A stretch of 64,000 bases of DNA from Roridomyces roridus (Eukaryota > Basidiomycota > Agaricomycetes > Agaricales > Mycenaceae), in assembly GCA_029378245.1 (NCBI GenBank), contig JARKIF010000010.1, positions 620,001 through 684,000 on the forward strand, written 5' to 3'. Positions 1 through 11,183 of this stretch are shown one piece after another (position 1 is the first letter of the stretch; the number at the start of each line of letters is the position of its first letter). The position numbers and the translations under genes were made by a program. The notes under the pieces were generated by a model, which saw only the letters and a program-made list of their open reading frames with translations, made no database searches and was not told the DNA's origin.

Positions 1-1328
1 ATTATCGCGCCGTTTCTGTTCGAGAGCCCAGACGGCTTTGAATGCCATGACAGCAACTACATATTTAAATGTAAGAAGGCTCGGGATTGATCACCACGAA
101 GACGAACCTCCAATGAATCTAGACGGAGAATGAGAAAAGTACCTGGAAACACTGAGAACTTACGGATGCAGCTTAGCCACCTCGTCCAAGCCCTTCATGA
201 GACCTGGGAGCGCACTAAGCAACTATACAGAAATCTTGCGAGGAATAGCATACCGGGCATGCCCTCCATGAATGAGTTGATGCCGCTCTCTATGGCGTCA
301 AGGGCCCCGACAGTTTGCAGCCCCGTCTTGATCGTGGCGACGATGGTATCTTGCTTGACTTCGACAGCCATCCCATGGCCGATATTTGTTTCTATTGCGG
401 ATTAACATTGAGCGATATTGATTAAAGGTATCTCGACCCACCCATGGTAAGAAGCATCTTGTCGACCTTTGTTTGCTTGGGAGCGGTGTTGGCAGTGACC
501 CAAGCGGCGTGTAGATCTTTTGAAAAATCGTCCTGGGGCGCGACCGGCTCGTCCGGTAGTCTCGGGATTGGTTTGTCAAGGTTGGGATCTGGCACAAGGT
601 ACGAGATTTGCGTATTCTCGTTGGGAAGCGGTGGCACGTTTTCTGAAAATTTTTAGAGATAAATCACGGCGGAAGAGAAAAAGAGCCGAACCTTGATTTG
701 AATCATCCTTCTTCTCTTCAATGGGTAATGTCTGGAACTGAGACTCTGGGCTCTCGATGTACGAGACCTGGAGGTCGACATGCGCGTATGCAAGCTGTGA
801 AGGCGACGCGACAAAGCCTGGCCTTCCGCGATCGCTGTGCCCAGTGGAGGGGGGCGACATATCGTAATATCCGCCCCTCCGCACTGGACTAGAATGCGAC
901 ATTGTTCTCGAGTGCGGTGAAGATCCATCTGGGGAACTATAAGGCGAGGCTGGCGAGTTGACATTTTGATATGGAGGCTGTCTTGATTGCGAGCTTGAGC
1001 GCGTATATTCGGAGGCAGCGTGAGACGGACGCCTTGGCGGCGCAGGAAGACTTTCGACAGAGTCGTTCAGTGAAGGTCTCCGCCCAGGAAAATCGGGGAC
1101 AGGGGGCAATTCGTAGTAGCCCAAATCAAAGGCGGACGCAGACCGATTGATCTGAGGCCTAGGAGAGCCAACCGGCGACGTTCTGGCGCTATGAAATTGA
1201 GATGGAGGAAGAGGGAAGTCTGAGTATCGCCCCTCTGCGTATTCTGGGAGTGGCGGCGCGTCTTCTGTCGACTCGGCGCGAATATTCCTCCTGCTGATTT
1301 TCTTGAGTAGTTTGGGTATGCCAGGCAT
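1..1328 (-). CDS. ZZ/EF-hand family protein, 5' part only (runs off left edge)
   Basis: Partial gene on the minus strand. The ATG at 1328 opens a Ser/Pro/Tyr-rich, probably disordered N-terminal region of about 200 residues beginning MPGIPKLLKKISRR. Further exons lie near 637-430 (PQDDFSKDLHAAWV, then VDKMLLTMG), 400-250 (VGALDAIESGINSFMEGMPG) and 45-1 (VAVMAFKAVWALEQKR). Each matches, in order, the first exons of the complete gene at 52086-57248 (start MPMPALLKKISRK, then PQDDLSKDLHSAWV, IESGVNAFMEGMP and VMAFKAVWALEQKR), so the two are paralogues with the same intron layout. The left copy has a much longer low-complexity N-terminus. By homology the missing part should hold the EF-hand-like and ZZ zinc-finger segments. 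Function is unknown; I infer an intracellular adaptor or scaffold. Confidence 0.75.
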
Positions 1329-1794
1329 GGCAGAGGACGATATGAAGGGTTGGGATGCATCGCCTGACTTAAGAGACCCAGCAGATAGCGCTCAGTCGCC
1401 AAAATCTGCCACAGTGCCAGAGGAGGGTGTCAGCCGGCGCTGATCATTTGGTGGGACGGTATGTATTGTCATCTCACCATTCTCAGTAGCATTGATCCCT
1501 GGCTCTAACGGTGAAAAAAAGCAGACTGGCAGTTCCTGATTCCAAGTCAAGGACGTGTAGACGCTTTCTGCAAAGCTCAAGAGGGTTTCTTTGCGCAGTT
1601 CCTTGGTGGGCTTGGAGTGCCATGTTGTCAATCATCTGGGCGGGTGTGGACTGTCAATGGACGGAGGACAGATTCAGATGAGACGTATGGCCAATGGTAA
1701 CAGCCCTGACGCGTGTTAACAGTTGTGGCAACAGTTGAAAATTTTAACGAGAGTTGGTGGGGCAGCTGTGGGCCGAGTTGCCGAGATAATCTCG

Positions 1795-3455
1795 ATGTCT
1801 TCGTTCTCTTTCTCTTCCTGGCCACCTGCTCTCAACGACGAGCAACTAGAGGCCCTCACTGTCTATGCTACGACCTACGCCCTTTCTCATGGACTTATTT
1901 ATCTGCCAGCAGTGGCATCCCAACCTGCGATCCCGAGCTCTGCTATTCACGCCCCGCTATCTCTTTTCCCATCTCCGTTCCCTCGCAGGCTATTCGCTCT
2001 CGCACGACGCCTCCAAACCACTTACAACACCCTTTACGCGCGAATTGCTACCGATGTGGAGTTTCTTGACAAGGTCATGGGCTCTATTGAAGGTGTCGGC
2101 AAAGTCGATCATTTTGTTGGGCAGCTGTGGGCGGGCTGGAAAGTGCTGAGAGATGAGGGTGGCCTGGTTCAGGTGCTCACCGCTTTAGCCCTGGCGTTCC
2201 GTTGATTCGATCCCAGCAGCCTCTCCAATTAGGACTCTTCCGATCCGATTATCTCCTGCACGCGAGCTCTACTGGTGAGCCTCTGGGCCTCAAGCAAGTC
2301 GAGTTCAATACGATATCGTCTTCATTCGGCACACTTTCGCAACGTACGGCTGCGCTGCATCGGTACTGGTCTTCCTTGTGTTAACAAGGCTCCGTCTAAT
2401 CATACACAGGCACCTATATGCGTCCACGGGATACTACAACGTCTATCCCGGAATGAAGTCTGGAGCCTTTCCCGTAAATAACACGACGGCTGGCCTTGTA
2501 GAGGGCTTAGTGGCAGCACACACGGCCTACAACGTCCCAGGGTAACTTGGTTGCTCCTTTGTAAGCATGGACTCTGATATCAACCAGATCTAAAATCCTA
2601 TTCGTCGTTCAAGCTGGGGAGCGTAACGTCTTTGACCAGAGACATCTGGAAGACGAGCTACTAGAAAAGTACGTTTGCAGATCCATGCAGTAACAATGCT
2701 AATACCGCAACAGACACTCTATCCATGTGGTCCGCCAAACCTTCGACCAGCTCGCGTCAAGTGCCTCCGTCGATCCTACAAGCCGCGCGCTCCTCATTTC
2801 CGGCACTGAGATCTCGACCGTGTACTTCCGTGCAGGTTACACGCCCACCGATTATCCCACCCCCGAGCACTATGCGACACGGTTCCTCCTCGAACGGTCA
2901 CTCGCGATTAAATGCCCGTCCATCGCGCTGCAGCTCGCAGGTGGTAAGCGTGTGCAGCAAGTGCTTGCTGAGCCTGGAATACTCGAGCGATTCTTGCAAG
3001 GAGACGAGCTCGTTTTACTCCGCGAAAATTGGATGCGAATGTGGGCGCTCGATGAAGTGAACGGTGTTGCTCGTGCTCGTGAGGACCATGCACGCCTGGT
3101 ATTGAAGCCTCAGCGAGAGGGCGGCGGAAATAATGTGTATCGTGACTCGATCCCCACGTTCCTCGACGGGCTCCCGGAGGCAGAGCTCCCGGCTTGGATT
3201 GCGATGGAGCTCATCGAGCCGCCCAAGGGAACTGGAGGGTATCTCGTGCGCTCTAACGCCGGTGCTGGAGCAGTAAAGGCCGAGGTTGTCAGCGAGTTGG
3301 GAATTTTCGGGTGGGCTTTGTTTGGTGGCTCTGACGCCAAGGTGAAAGAGAAGGAGGTCGGGTGGTTGGTGAGGACAAAGGGGAAGGACAGCGACGAAGG
3401 TGGAGTTGCTACTGGGTTTTCAGTGTTGGATTCGGTGTTGCTAGTAGACGATTAA
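1795..3455 (+). CDS. GSH2: Glutathione synthetase, eukaryotic type
   Basis: ATP-dependent ligase joining gamma-glutamylcysteine and glycine, the second step of cytosolic glutathione synthesis. The chosen ATG at 1795 gives MSSFSFSSWPPALND, the usual family N-terminus. About five exons: 1795-2172, from ~2217 (LGLFRSDYLLH), ~2410 (LYASTGYYNVYPG), ~2589 (ILFVVQAGERNVFDQR) and ~2714 to the stop at 3455. Hallmarks in the last exon are the substrate-binding stretch around CPSIALQLAGGKRVQQ, the glycine-rich triad KPQREGGGNN, and the C-terminal MELIEPP and RSNAGAGAV motifs of the ATP-grasp lid. Total is roughly 490 residues, normal for the family. No disruption seen. The shared upstream region (1329-1794) separates it from the divergent ZZ/EF-hand gene. 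Confidence 0.93.
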
Positions 3456-3510
3456 GCAGTCATCTCCGCCTCATCTACATGGCCTCTTGGTACTAAAATG
3501 AGGCAAGGAA

Positions 3511-3529
3511 GATTAAGATTAAGATTAAG
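3511..3529. repeat. GATTAA hexamer microsatellite
   Basis: Three perfect GATTAA units lie just downstream of the glutathione synthetase stop, probably in its 3' UTR. Confidence 0.6.
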
Positions 3530-3831
3530 ACAAGGCCCTAGGTCCCGCGCGGGGTACGGCCACTCAAGCCTCAGAAACGAATAGATGAATTTTGTGTCGG
3601 TTTCAAGCTAAATTTGATCCCTCTTGGCCAACTCCGTGCCGCGCCGGGCCTTCACTTGTCCTTGACGCTATCAGCGCCGATGTGTAGAGGTCTATTACAG
3701 CGCACCAATTCACTGGGCAACACGCCGCAAATCACTACATTGAGTTTCCTTGGCGCTGGCAATCAAACACGACAACGCTCTCCCTATAAGACCGCCGCTC
3801 ATGTCCTCGAAATAACTGCTGCGCCCCCTCC

Positions 3832-5946
3832 ATGCCTTCGGACTCTGCAGATGACTCTCACAATTTACGCCGCCGGATAGCCGACCTTGAGGAAGACTTG
3901 CGCCGGACACAAGCTGCGAAAGAGGAGGTGGAGATTGAGCTTTCAAAGGCAGAGTATAAGCACAATGTACGCCTCCACGACACCTCGTTGTCTCCTCATT
4001 CTCATTCTCATTCCCGGTGTAGAGTGCGCGTAATCTAGCTGCCTACGGCCGCAGCGACGACATCATCTTTGTCCCCCCTGGACAGCACGATGGGTACATA
4101 CAGAAGCACTCTAAAGGACACGGCTTTGAGGCCAAGGTGTTTCGCTTTATGGTGCGTTTGTTGTTTCTACTTCAAGACACACGCAGTTCTCAATCACTCC
4201 AGGTTCGGTACAATGTCGACCAATATCTGCAACGTCCACGGCTGCACCAATGGTTAAATCGGGGGCATCTCTACCGCGTTCGTGTGCTCAAATTGCTCTA
4301 CTTCAAACTAATATTCTTGTTTACAGGAAGCCGGTGAACAACAACCCTCGCGCTTCGAGCTCTTCTTCGATTTGCTCTTCGTCGGCATGGTGCACCAAAT
4401 CTCCGAAGCCGCTGCAGAGCTCCCGACTGGCCTGGGGTTCGCCAGATACGTGCTGACTTTTGCGCCGGCGTTCAGCATCTGGGTCGACGTGCGGGACATG
4501 GCGAATCAGTTCTCGAACGACGATGTGACCCAGCGCGCGTATATTCTGTGGATTATGATGCTGCTTGTTGGGTATGCGAACAATGCCAGCGCGATTCGGT
4601 TTGGGGAGGATGGCGCGGATGGGTTGGAGGAGATTATCACAAAGGAGAGTTTCACGTCGATGAGGTGGACGTTGGGGTTCCTTGCGCTTGCTAAACTTTC
4701 ACGAGGTAAGATTTCGACCTTTTCCTCTGCTATCTGTGGCTGACAGTCCGACAGTTCTTTTATATGCGATATACGCCACGTTCCTCCCACTGTCACGCAA
4801 GCCCCTTCTCGTCAACTCAATTCCTGCCCTCGTCCTTGCGATCATATTCTTCGCGGCTATATTCACCTCCCTGCACACCACCATTGCGCTCGCAGCTTTA
4901 GGGATCCTTCTCGACCACGGCCTCCGGGTTGTCGGGGTGCTCCTTTTCAAATTGTTTGAAGGACTGGGCAAGAAGATGGAGAAACGGAGGCTGAAGCAGC
5001 TACCCAGGCTTAACAGCACTGCTCCGTCTGAAGCCCCCTCGGCTCCTGAGGAGGCGGAGAAGACCCTGGTTTTGGCTCAAGCGAGAACGGCCAACAGTTC
5101 CACGACTGCAGTCAGCGAGCCATCCTTGCCGCTTGAGAACTTCAAGCTTTGCAGGCAAGTCGCGTCCAGGGAGGATTATCGCATTCCGGGTGAGTATTTG
5201 CGGCAAAGGCACTGTCCTTCGACTGACTCGTTCTCAGCCATTAACATCGAGCATCTGGTCGAAAGGTTGGGGGCTTTTGTGACCATCATGCTAGGTGAGG
5301 ACCTTTTTGTCTCGTGGCATTCATCGACTCAAGCCGAGTAGGCGAAATTGTTGTTAGCGTGTTCTTTGTTGCCACCAGCCCCGCCGGACTTGGCCGAGAA
5401 TCCGGACGCGCACTATTAAGCCTCATGCTCGCCTTCAACTACAACTGGATGTACTTTGATTCTCCAGCGTGCAGGCACTTTATGCACGCCATCCGTCGCC
5501 ATTGGTTCACGGGCTTCGTGTGGACGACGCTGCATCTTCCGCTTTGCATGTCTCTGTTGCTTGCCTCGTCTGCGATCAATCGACTCGTCATATCCGAGTC
5601 CATTGGCGAAGAGCCAGGCCTGCGATGGTACTTTGGAGCTGGTCTCGGAGTCAGTTTGTGGATTATGGCGACACTCGGGGTTCTGCACAGGAATCTTGAT
5701 GAAGAGGCGGAGCTCAATCCTCACAAGAGGAAAATCAAGCGCCTGATCGGCAGGAGATTTGCGCTGGGCACACGATATCTGGCGGGCGTGGCCATGGTAC
5801 TCATCCCGCTCGTAGATGACCTGAGTTCGCTTGCGCTCTTGTCCATCTATGTCGGTATCACTGCCTTCTTGATCATACTGGAGACATTTGCGAGCATTGA
5901 GAGGCGGGACCAGGAGAAGAATGGGCTTCTTGGGAACGGAACATAA
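3832..5946 (+). CDS. LtrA-like multispanning membrane protein
   Basis: Low-temperature-requirement A (LtrA) family membrane protein; the biochemical role is unknown in fungi. The first exon (ATG 3832) encodes a charged coiled-coil-like stretch (DLEEDLRRTQAAKEEVEIEL). Short exons follow: SARNLAAYGRSDD near 4023, VRYNVDQYLQRP near 4202, and the family signature RFELFFDLLFVGMVHQ at about 4350. Hydrophobic segments continue through the exons near 4750-4960 (IPALVLAIIFFAAIFT), a hydrophilic charged loop (~4970-5190), EHLVERLGAFVTIMLG near 5240, and a final exon from ~5340 with four or more membrane spans, including LSIYVGITAFLIILETF. Roughly 600 residues and at least nine predicted spans. Introns are short GT-AG. 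No broken frame seen. The family assignment is firm, the function is not. Confidence 0.85.
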
Positions 5947-5980
5947 TAAATTAGAAATATGTAGCAATAGACGGTGGTTT

Positions 5981-6467
5981 TTATGGCGCCAGCGGTGTAG
6001 TGGTCGCGCTCGAGACGTTTTGGACCATGAGCATGGGCAAGTAAGATGCTATGAGAGCCCCGATGCTCAGTCTAGAATCCCAGTTAGTCGGTGTAGGAAA
6101 AGGAACGGCGCTGTTACGCACATGAGGCTGGAGAACGAGCCCGTACTGCCCTCCCGAGCGCGCAAAGGGTGCATATTGATCATGCTGGAGATTCCGAGAA
6201 TGAGGGAGGGCCATGCGAGGTACCTGTGCAACTCAGCTCAAGTTCATGGCTTGTAGAAGGCAGCACGTACCGGTTTCTTGTCACCATAATTAAGCCTGAC
6301 AGAAACATGGCCGACGTGTTCAGTCCCTCTGCACGAGTTACTTCAGTCGAGTGAACGATGCTGATGTTGGAGGGAAACGAACCAAAGTCCTGGCCAACCC
6401 ACGTCGGAGCTTTGGTGTACCTGGTTTCAAGGGATGCGTCTCGGGGGTCGTCGACTTGCTTCGACAT
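5981..6467 (-). CDS. PAT complex subunit Asterix (UPF0139/WDR83OS homologue)
   Basis: Small ER membrane protein. In animals Asterix works with CCDC47 in the PAT complex, which chaperones transmembrane segments of multipass proteins during insertion. Three exons: ATG at 6467 (MSKQVDDPRDASLETRYTKA), a second exon LAWPSLILGISSMIN after an intron near 6275-6225, and a last exon LSIGALIASYLPMLMVQN ending at a TAA at 5981. The DPR..RY start, the hydrophobic stretch before the first intron, the W-P-S-L..SMIN segment and the terminal Y-L-P-M-L-M-V-Q-N-(x)n-P motif align with the family core (human SYLQNPQPMTPP tail). About 120 residues, close to the human 106. It is tail-to-tail with the LtrA-like gene, stops 35 bp apart. 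Confidence 0.8.
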
Positions 6468-6579
6468 GATACTAGATGAGGAACGTGGGGAACAGCAGAC
6501 GCGGTTTTGATGCGCCTTCCAAAGCAAACCAACACAAAGACCGAACTCTATTCCCGCCACAACAAAAAGTATACCCGCT

Positions 6580-7230
6580 CCTCTCTGTCCTAGTTTCTGT
6601 CTCTTCTCGCCCACGTCGTCCACATACCTTCTCTCGAGTCCCAGATCGACCACACCATAGAGCTGGCCATACCCTCCTGCTCCGCCAACTTCTCTCAGCA
6701 GATACAAGATCCCCGCGCAGCACGCGTCATTGCGCGCAAATTTCCTTCCAATAACTTCGATCCGAATCGTATCTCCCTCGGCGGCGGATACGCGCTCAGC
6801 TGTGCCCTAGTCCGGTTTTTCACGAGAGAAGACTTGTCCATCCAGTACTGCGAAGTGAGTGATCTAAATACTCCCTTTCTTCGCACCCAACGCGCTTGCA
6901 GACCATCGGAAAGCAATTGTTTACCCGGATGTCTTCATCCCTCTTATGGAATTCCAATCCGTGCCTCCGCATCTCGAACACGTCGAACAGTCCTCGCGCA
7001 TTCCCCTCCTCGCCATCTGTATGATCGATCCTATAGCGATGCAGAATGAAGAATCCGACACATGGTTTGCTGGCGCGTTTGGCCCCGCTGTTCTGGCGGC
7101 ACATGAAGCATGTGTCTCGTTTCACGCGTCAGTACTCGTGATGCTTCAAAATGCTGGCTAACGGTGCAAGGCCAGTTCACCTTCCAAAAACAACTCCAAG
7201 CGTGCCAAGCGTGGGCGAAAGGCATAGGAT
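6580..7230 (+). CDS. Hypothetical protein, exon structure uncertain
   Basis: I do not recognise this gene. A clean stretch from ~6610 encodes ESQIDHTIELAIPSCSANF, then ARKFPSNNFDPNRISLGGGY and ALVRFFTREDLSIQYCE. It stops at a plausible intron (gtgagt at ~6854, acag-type end at ~6910). The next exon reads TIGKQLFTRMSSSLLWN, and a third may read ARLAPLFWRHMKHVSRFTR near 7065-7130, but the joining frame is unclear. No ATG could be fixed: the nearest upstream candidates lie between the divergent Asterix start (6467) and ~6580. It may be a small organellar protein, or exons of something else. Low confidence in both ends. Confidence 0.3.
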
Positions 7231-7484
7231 AGTCGACGCGGTATGTTACCTTTTCCTCTGGTCGCAAGTGTATTGAAGTCTTTCAAAGAATAATCTCCAA
7301 CATGCATGAAAAGCCAACACTCTCTCGTTTTTGGAACCCTTTGTACGACGCGCCACCCTGGAGATTGACCGAACACCTGCATTTGTACAATTTTTGGCCT
7401 AGATATTGGATGGGATGTATCAGCCCGACTTTCTATTTGCGATTCTTCCCAATGTCCAGCACGATGGAGAGTAACTGGCGGTAG

Positions 7485-8172
7485 TGGGGATGGCAGTTTG
7501 AGAACTGTAGGCTAGCATCGATAAATGCCATTTTGTTGCATCGGAGCGTACTTGAGAGACTTATCTTGCGCAAACGCACACGATGCACGTCATCCGCCGC
7601 CGCCGTCGGGAGCAGTCAGCAGCTAGCTGGCGCTGAGCATCGGTCGCTGCCGCGGAGGATTGCAACTACATAAAAGCATTGACGCTGGGGCAGAATACCT
7701 TCGAGAGTGCTGGACAAAACAGCAAGGAGTCCTTATCGTCTTTTCGACGTTCGCTACACAAAAAGAGGCAGCAAAATATCATTGATGGGTACACTACGTT
7801 GACATGTCGATAGTAAAGAATAGTATGTGCAAGTGGAAGTGGAAGTGCCAGTGGTCTGCCGCGCAAATATGTAAAGGGAAAGATAATCCAAATGAAAGAC
7901 GGAGAGTCACGACGGTGACAAACGAAATGCCGGCCAACTATCCAGAGTTCCGCAGAGCTGCGTGGAATGCGTCAGGCACGTCCAGGCTGAAGAGGAATTG
8001 ACATACAGTTGAGTGCCATGGCCAGCCCAGTGGGTCCACGCACAGAAACAGTGCCATCTTGACAGAGCTACAAGGATCATGAGAGGCGGGAACCAGGCTA
8101 AACGTGATCTACGTACCTCCATAGACGGCGAATTGCAGGAAGAGTCGACGCCAGGTGGGTACTAGTCAATGG
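7485..8172. other. Intergenic stretch
   Basis: No convincing coding exon seen. It contains a GC-rich patch near 7590-7660 (CCGCCGCCGTCG, CTGCCGCGG) and otherwise looks like UTR or spacer between convergent genes. A 3' extension of the gene starting at 9485 through an intron at ~8210 cannot be excluded. Confidence 0.4.
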
Positions 8173-9485
8173 TCAGACGGCGGTGAAAAGAGAGATGGAA
8201 ACGACCAGCACCTGGAGATCCATATCCATGTCCCAGTCACCGTCCTCCTCTCTTTCGTCTCGTTCGTGGTTTTCGGCCGATGCGGACTTCTCTAGCCACC
8301 GTAGGCTGGTTTCGTTTCCAGTGGCTGGACTTGAAAGTCGGATTGGAGAGGCAAGGGCGCTGGGTGGAGGTGCAGTTGACTCAGGGGAGCCAGGGACGTG
8401 GGTGGCCGGAACAGCAGAAGGCACAAACGGGGTGAAAGTCGGCGGTGAGAACGGCACGGACTCGCGGCCAAACTCATCGTGCTCTTCGGTGAAGCTACGT
8501 GGATCACGGCTAGACATGTCTTCATCGTCTTCCCATGGAGGGCTGGTCTGAAAGTTCACGGGGGTGTCATTGCGGGCAGATGAAGGGGTAGATTGTGGGC
8601 GCCAATCAGGCGAGGAAGAGGCAAGAGGTGCGGCAGCAGTGGCGGGTGTCGATGATCTGTGTGCAGCAGCCTCATCATCGGCGTTGTCCGAGCAGTGTGG
8701 AGCGAGAGATACAGAAGGCGACGGAGGTGGTGGGTTGGGTTTGACGCGCTTTTTGGCGACCATGACTGTGTAAAACCGATGGAGAAACAAGACCTCCTCA
8801 GCGTCATCCTGTTGTAGCCGGGGTCGTTTGGAGGCACGCGCACTCAAGAAGGGTGAGCGAGAAGGACTCGCAGGACGCGGCAAGTGCGACTTACAACGAC
8901 TCGTGGCTTTCCTTGGCCACCTCCAACAATGGAAGGAAAACTGCGTCGACCAGGGCAGTCACCATCTCTGCTCCCTTCTCCTCCTCCAGCATCCCTCCAA
9001 CCCAGGTGAAAAAGCCGCGCGTCGCAGACTGCACATCGCCGCCGGTGACAGTGTGCAGGTGGCCATGACGGACTTTCTTGCTGAGCTGGAACAGAGTGGG
9101 CTCGGAGAGCACGACGTCAACCAGCATCTGAGAACCGAGTCAGAGGGAGGGAAACAGGTTGAATTGACATATATTACATTCCAGAGGTCCGCCTCCTTGC
9201 CGAACACCCGGGCGTATGTTGACCTCGAATCGAAGAGTACCGGAACCTTGAACGAACAGTCCCTCCCTGACATCCTGCGACGCTGGACTGCACTTTATCC
9301 CAAGTCGCTGCATACATGGCCGGAGTCTCAACGTAGAACGTCTTCCTTTGGATTGCACTTTCGACGTCCTTATGGATTTTGTGTTCCTGTTGCTGTTGGT
9401 ACCGACGAGCGTCGGCCATCGCTGGGTCGCGTTTGCCCTGGTGTTGTCTGTTGAGGTCCGAGTCGCGGCTTCGTTTGTGGGCCAT
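8173..9485 (-). CDS. Unrecognised protein, diverged tandem paralogue of 11184-12994
   Basis: Start ATG at 9485 (MAHKRSRDSDLN). Exon 1 holds IHKDVESAIQRKTFYVETPA and ATWDKV; its 3' border is uncertain because the frame changes near 9270-9170. Exon 2 (~9127-8894) carries VLSEPTLFQLSKKVRHGHL, RGFFTWVGGMLEEEKGAEM and ALVDAVFLPLLEVAKESHES and ends at a gtaagt donor. Exon 3 (~8850-8173) starts with a basic patch ARASKRPRLQ, then MVAKKRVK and a long Pro/Ser/acidic low-complexity tail. The same order (AxxWDxx; SKVRHxxxxxxTG; FxxWxG; LVxxxFxPLLxVxxES; K-R-P/A-R patch; disordered tail) recurs in the next minus-strand gene, so the two look like an old tandem duplication. No known domain recognised. The KRPR patch could be a nuclear localisation signal (inference). 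Confidence 0.55.
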
Positions 9486-9567
9486 CTCAGTGGTATCGGG
9501 ATGGTGGAGGTTGAGGAAGGTTGAGGAGGGTTGAGGACAAGATGTGTGTTTGCTTCCGAACAAGCGA

Positions 9568-10583
9568 TGACAGCGCAAATCCCGCCTCGACATCCCCATT
9601 CGACACGCGACGTACTTATCTCCTGCTCCTGCTCCTCCGTGGCCCTCCCGCTTCTCCTCGCGGCTCTTGCAACGAGCTTTTTACTCTCGATTTCTCCTGC
9701 TTCTGACCGCTTCACTGCATATCCAACGGCGATCGGAGGTCACTCGCATCACTCCATTCCATACCCGCAACATCGCCATAATGGCACACTGGACACGGCG
9801 TCTACAACAAAAGGAGAACTGACCAGTATCTCCGCGCGGGTTCGACGCGCGAGAAGCAATTTGCACAATGCAATCGGACCTGATCACTCCGAGCCTCGAT
9901 GACCGCCAATTATGACCCCGGCCGCCAGTTCCTTTTGTTTTCTGTTCATTCCAAAGAACGTCGAGGAAGCGACCTCGACGGTTGATAACATCCAAGGACG
10001 ACCACTTCAGTTACTCGACACGACGAGTTGGGATACGAAGAATACAATGAAAGCGAAAGCCAATGAAAATGCGCGCGTCCAAAGGCCTCTTTTGTTGCGG
10101 AAGTGAGTGTATCTTGTCCGTCCTTGTCTCTCTCACTCTGATGAATTTCTTAGCGTCACTGCGCAGGGCTTATACATCCGCTCTCGGGCAGAGCTTCCGA
10201 CGGCACACTACACGAAAATGACGACGGACAGGACATTCATTGCCGCGGCTGCGTTTGTAACTAACATTTTTCAACCTCGACCACCTCCCGCCTCAGTGAC
10301 CCATGTCTTGGGGCGACCGAAAAGAGGGCGGTCGGTATTCCATTCCTCAACCAGCGCCAACGACCTTGCAACCAATCCCTTCGCCTTGGGCCGATTCGAA
10401 ACCTCGAAGGAAACCATGCCTCGTTCCGCTCCCGCCAGCCTCCCTTGTGAAGCCCTCTCAAATTTTCGGATCTTACCCCAAACACTACTAGTACCGCTTT
10501 TCTCTCCGTCATCCTCGCTGTGCCACGAACACTGGCACAAGTTCCGCCTTCAAACCAATCTGTCGGGGGGTGAGCCGCAGTGA
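9568..10583 (+). CDS. Hypothetical gene with one hydrophobic segment, boundaries uncertain
   Basis: A candidate ATG at ~9568 (MTAQIPPRHPHSTRDV) leads into a hydrophobic stretch, SVALPLLLAALATSFLLSIS, which could be a signal anchor. Downstream, exon material from ~9912 (VEEATSTVDNIQGRPLQLL) joins across a good intron (gtgagt at ~10101, cttag at ~10153) to VTAQGLYIRSRAELPTAHY and MTTDRTFIAAAAFV. The frame between 9890 and 9912 is broken by a stop, so either an intron is missed or these are two genes. No family recognised. It is head-to-head with the gene at 9485, ATGs about 80 bp apart. Confidence 0.3.
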
Positions 10584-11183
10584 CGCCCTCGGACTTAGGG
10601 CGACTCTTTCGAGGTTTGCATTTCTTCACGTGCTTTTTTTTGGACGGACGCGTGCTGTACTTTCCTCCATTAGCTGAGAGTCTAGACTCATATGCATATT
10701 CTCCGTATATATGTAGTACGAGGAATGTAATTTTTATGCAGCTGGAATATTAATGCTTTTAAATTTGGTTCTAAGCACTTGTTGTCACTGAGACTAGCAT
10801 CTAAGTATGACCGTACAATCGTCAGCCGACTTCATTCGGTGGCCATACAGGTATCGACATGGCTCGCATCGTGCACACTGTTGGGCCGCCGTTGTTCCTC
10901 AATGAGCCAAGTAAGATTGGTGCACGTCTAATGCGAACGGTAATATTTATCATAAATCGATACAGAACATTATGTGATAGTAATGTGCGGTTGTGGGTAA
11001 CATCCTGCTGCGGGGACGAACACATAAAGTAGGGGGGTAGCGACTGATGGAAGGGTGTGGAAGGATGTCGAGCAGGAGGTGTAAAGGAAGGGGGGCACGG
11101 ATGTAGTGTATATGTAACAGAACAACATTCACGACACAGCTGGAGGTTGGTAAGGGTCGAGAGGGCGGCGGCAGTGGTAGCTC
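10584..11183. other. Intergenic, AT-rich
   Basis: No gene seen. 10680-10800 is AT-rich with TATATGTAG- and AATATTAATG-like stretches, consistent with 3' UTR/terminator sequence serving the genes on both sides. Confidence 0.5.
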
